Assembly (NCBI GenBank): GCA_009760855.2
Contig: WPIO01000003.1
Span: 10,424,001-10,467,500 of the forward strand
Source: Cristatella mucedo
Lineage: Eukaryota > Bryozoa > Phylactolaemata > Cristatellidae
Direction: 5' to 3'
Length of the DNA: 43,500 nt
The notes beneath the pieces are model-generated. The model made no database searches. It was not told the DNA's origin and saw only the letters and a list, made by a program, of their open reading frames with translations. Below are positions 41,681 through 43,500 of the stretch, piece after piece. The stretch's first letter is position 1. Each line of letters starts with the position of its first letter. Both the position numbers and the translations under genes were made by a program.

Positions 41681-41774
41681 CGTCGAAGTATTTACTTTTG
41701 GAGCCGCTGGCGAAATGGGCGGCCGCGATTAGCAGCAGGAAGACAGCGACGGCGCCGGTGCCTCTTGCCAGCAT
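41681..41774 (-). CDS. host gene exon 1: signal peptide
   Basis: ATG at 41774 opens MLARGTGAVAVFLLLIAAAH followed by FASGSKSKYFD, a classic secretory signal with a likely cut after ASG. A canonical donor (G|GTGAGT) follows 41681. The donor leaves one base, which joins the two bases at the start of exon 2 to give Asp. The protein is therefore secreted. The GC-rich, CpG-rich DNA on its right (to 43500) is the likely promoter side. Confidence 0.7.
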
Positions 41775-41789
41775 TCTGCTTGGTGGTTG

Positions 41790-43500
41790 AACTGCGGCCG
41801 GCCGCAGCGTGCACCCTACTTATAGTGGTCACCGAATGGTTCCAGGCTTATCGATCGCCTGATGCGGACCGGCTATTCCGATTGGGCGGCCCTCGCAAGT
41901 AGGCGGACGGAATGAATTTCGCACTCCACTACCAGTGCCGCCCAGCCCGACGCCTCAGCCAACCTCCGATGCCGCCGCCGAGCCGCCGAAGTGCCCTTTA
42001 ACCGAACTCACCGCCGTGCTGAGCTGCAGCGGAACGTGAGAAGCAGCGTTCCCTGCCCGCTTCCGAATACCTGCGGCCTAGCCACCGCCAATCAGAACTG
42101 CCACCTCGGATCACGCCATCTCGACCGGGTTCTTCGAGTCTCAGGATATGGAGACGTATTGCCCTGAGGCGTAGGCAGGGGGGGGGCGGCGATGCAATCG
42201 GGGGAGCTCAAGTCAGGCGAAGCCGGTCGGCATGAGTACCAGAGGCGGCGGCTGCCGAGCCGCTACGACGGGTCGACAATCGAGCTGCTTTTGGCGGCCG
42301 CCCAAAAACTAGCGCGACCATCTGGCCAGTGGCAATCGCAACCTGGCTGGTCGAGACTCTTGATGTCGGTCGACTTCTGCGGCGGCTCAGAGGAGCATTG
42401 GCTGCGTGCTCAACGTGGGAGGGGGCTCGGGGGGGGGGAGGGTTATTGCAACGAGTAGACTTACATCTGCTAGGATCAAGGCAAGCGCTCATGGCCGAAT
42501 CGAAACTCCGAAGCGACGGTCTCAGCGCCCTTTCGGCATTCACACTCGGCATCCGGCATTCGATGAGATTCGCGTCGCCGACATGGCGCGAAGCACAAAA
42601 CGCGAGAAGCGGCCGAGTCCGTCGACGGTCACGCTTTCGGCTGGCGAAGAGCTCTGCTGCGGTTGGGTGAAGGTACCGGACTCGCGGATACCGGCGACGC
42701 CTCAGGAGAAGAGCCGAAACGCGAGACCGAGGAGGGCATTTGTAGTAGGGCGCCCGAGACGCTCGCCGTCTGCAGCGCTAGTACCTGCTGCAGACGGCAG
42801 ATGATTCTGATGCGCTCGCCTCAGCCGTTCAACGCGATCGCTGCCCGAGGGAAGGGCTGGGCCAACTAGAGTGCCGACGGAAGCGCTAGCTTTCGCACGA
42901 GGAATCGTACGGCTTCCACCCCCCCCCCCCCGCTTTAGAGCCACCACGGCCATCAATGAGTGTGTCCACGGTGGCGGCTGGCCACAGCTGCCGCCGAGAG
43001 CGAGCGTGCCGAATAAAAGCTTGACCCTCGGGTGCACCGTGAAATCCGAACGTAATTGCGGAGTGAGCAGCCGGTGTGAGCCGCATCGTACGTCCACATG
43101 CCGGGCGGCGAGTAATTAAATAATCTCGAGGTCGGCGCCCATAGTGCAGCGCCGCAGTGGCCTGTCCGCCTCTCGCGGAGGTGCAGCGCCGCCGCCGAGG
43201 CCTGGCGCCTGGCCTGGCAGCTTGCGGTTTCGAAGCAGCCGTGCAGCAGGCCCACGCTAGCCGAAGTAGGCAACGCCGGTCAATGTTGCCAGTGCTTCGC
43301 AGCAGGGTCCACGATGAATCTCGGATCCGCGGATTTGAGACTCTTGGGACGAAAGCCGACCTCGGCAGGTAGCCAGACTGGCGCGTTGATTAATGGATGA
43401 GCTGAGCTCTTGAACCCGAAGGTGTGCATTGACGTACGTCAGTGTCATACAGGGCCTGCCCGCATTTGTTTTAAAAGTATTTCCGGACAAGACATTCCAC
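41790..43500. promoter_or_regulatory. CpG-rich upstream region of the host gene
   Basis: GC-rich DNA with G and C homopolymers (42177, 42430, 42919) lies upstream of exon 1 on the minus strand. No single promoter motif stands out and no further exon is convincing. The overlapping ORFs here follow from composition. Confidence 0.35.

Noticed and set aside
37180-43490. Many long overlapping ORFs in the GC-rich region
   Set aside because: High GC removes stop codons in all frames. Only the three exons with splice sites and matching phase are supported.

Overview
The window is animal nuclear DNA. It is not bacterial: there are spliced coding exons with GT-AG borders, CR1/L2-type LINEs carrying YADD reverse transcriptase, a tRNA-derived SINE, a hAT element, pogo/Tigger remnants and long CA/TA microsatellites. 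No marker fixes the species; an invertebrate is my inference.

Layout. Positions 1-5716 are stacked transposons: a pogo/Tigger-like relic (about 4-1978), pieces of one LINE family (LINE-A), and a younger LINE-A copy whose 5' part is inverted (twin-priming structure, about 2791-5299). Positions 5717-22670 are a 16,954 bp Polinton/Maverick (adintovirus-like) element. It has 168-181 bp terminal inverted repeats and sits inside an old LINE-A copy, which resumes at 22671. A 5 bp target duplication (GTCCT) borders it. Positions 22671-37012 are more repeats: LINE-A, LINE-B, a Tigger end, a SINE, microsatellites, a hAT copy with a GTF2IRD2-like transposase relic, and an uncharacterised repeat R1. At about 37012 base composition jumps to GC-rich DNA that runs to the end. 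The minus strand there carries three phase-compatible exons of a secreted protein with an anaphylatoxin/fibulin-like cysteine pattern.

The Polinton is the most interesting part. Plus strand, in order: a hypothetical gene, protein-primed DNA polymerase B, a small basic gene, a small acidic gene, a tandem pair of paralogous Cys-containing genes, an Ala/Pro-tailed protein, an unknown gene, then (after the minus-strand fibre block) a hydrophobic virion-type gene, a membrane/coiled-coil gene, a PLA2-domain minor capsid protein, the major capsid protein, a YqaJ-like nuclease, a fourth fibre and a retrovirus-like integrase. Minus strand: three tail-fibre-like genes in a tight row, an HNH-AP2 endonuclease, a small coil protein, a zinc-ribbon protein and a membrane protein. 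I could not find the packaging ATPase or the adenain-type protease.

The element's reading frames show a striking pattern. About 19 in-frame TGA codons fall where Trp is plausible, and no TAG falls at a Trp-like site. About 20 TAA/TAG codons fall mostly where Gln is plausible. Real gene ends are also TAA/TAG, often 1-5 bases before the next ATG. Major capsid, PLA2 capsid, integrase and two small genes have none. Nearly all frame breaks are single-base changes in A or T runs. Either this is a virus-like element using (or derived from) a code with Gln = TAA/TAG and Trp = TGA, or it is a copy decaying by C-to-T/G-to-A change plus run-length errors. The sequence alone does not decide.
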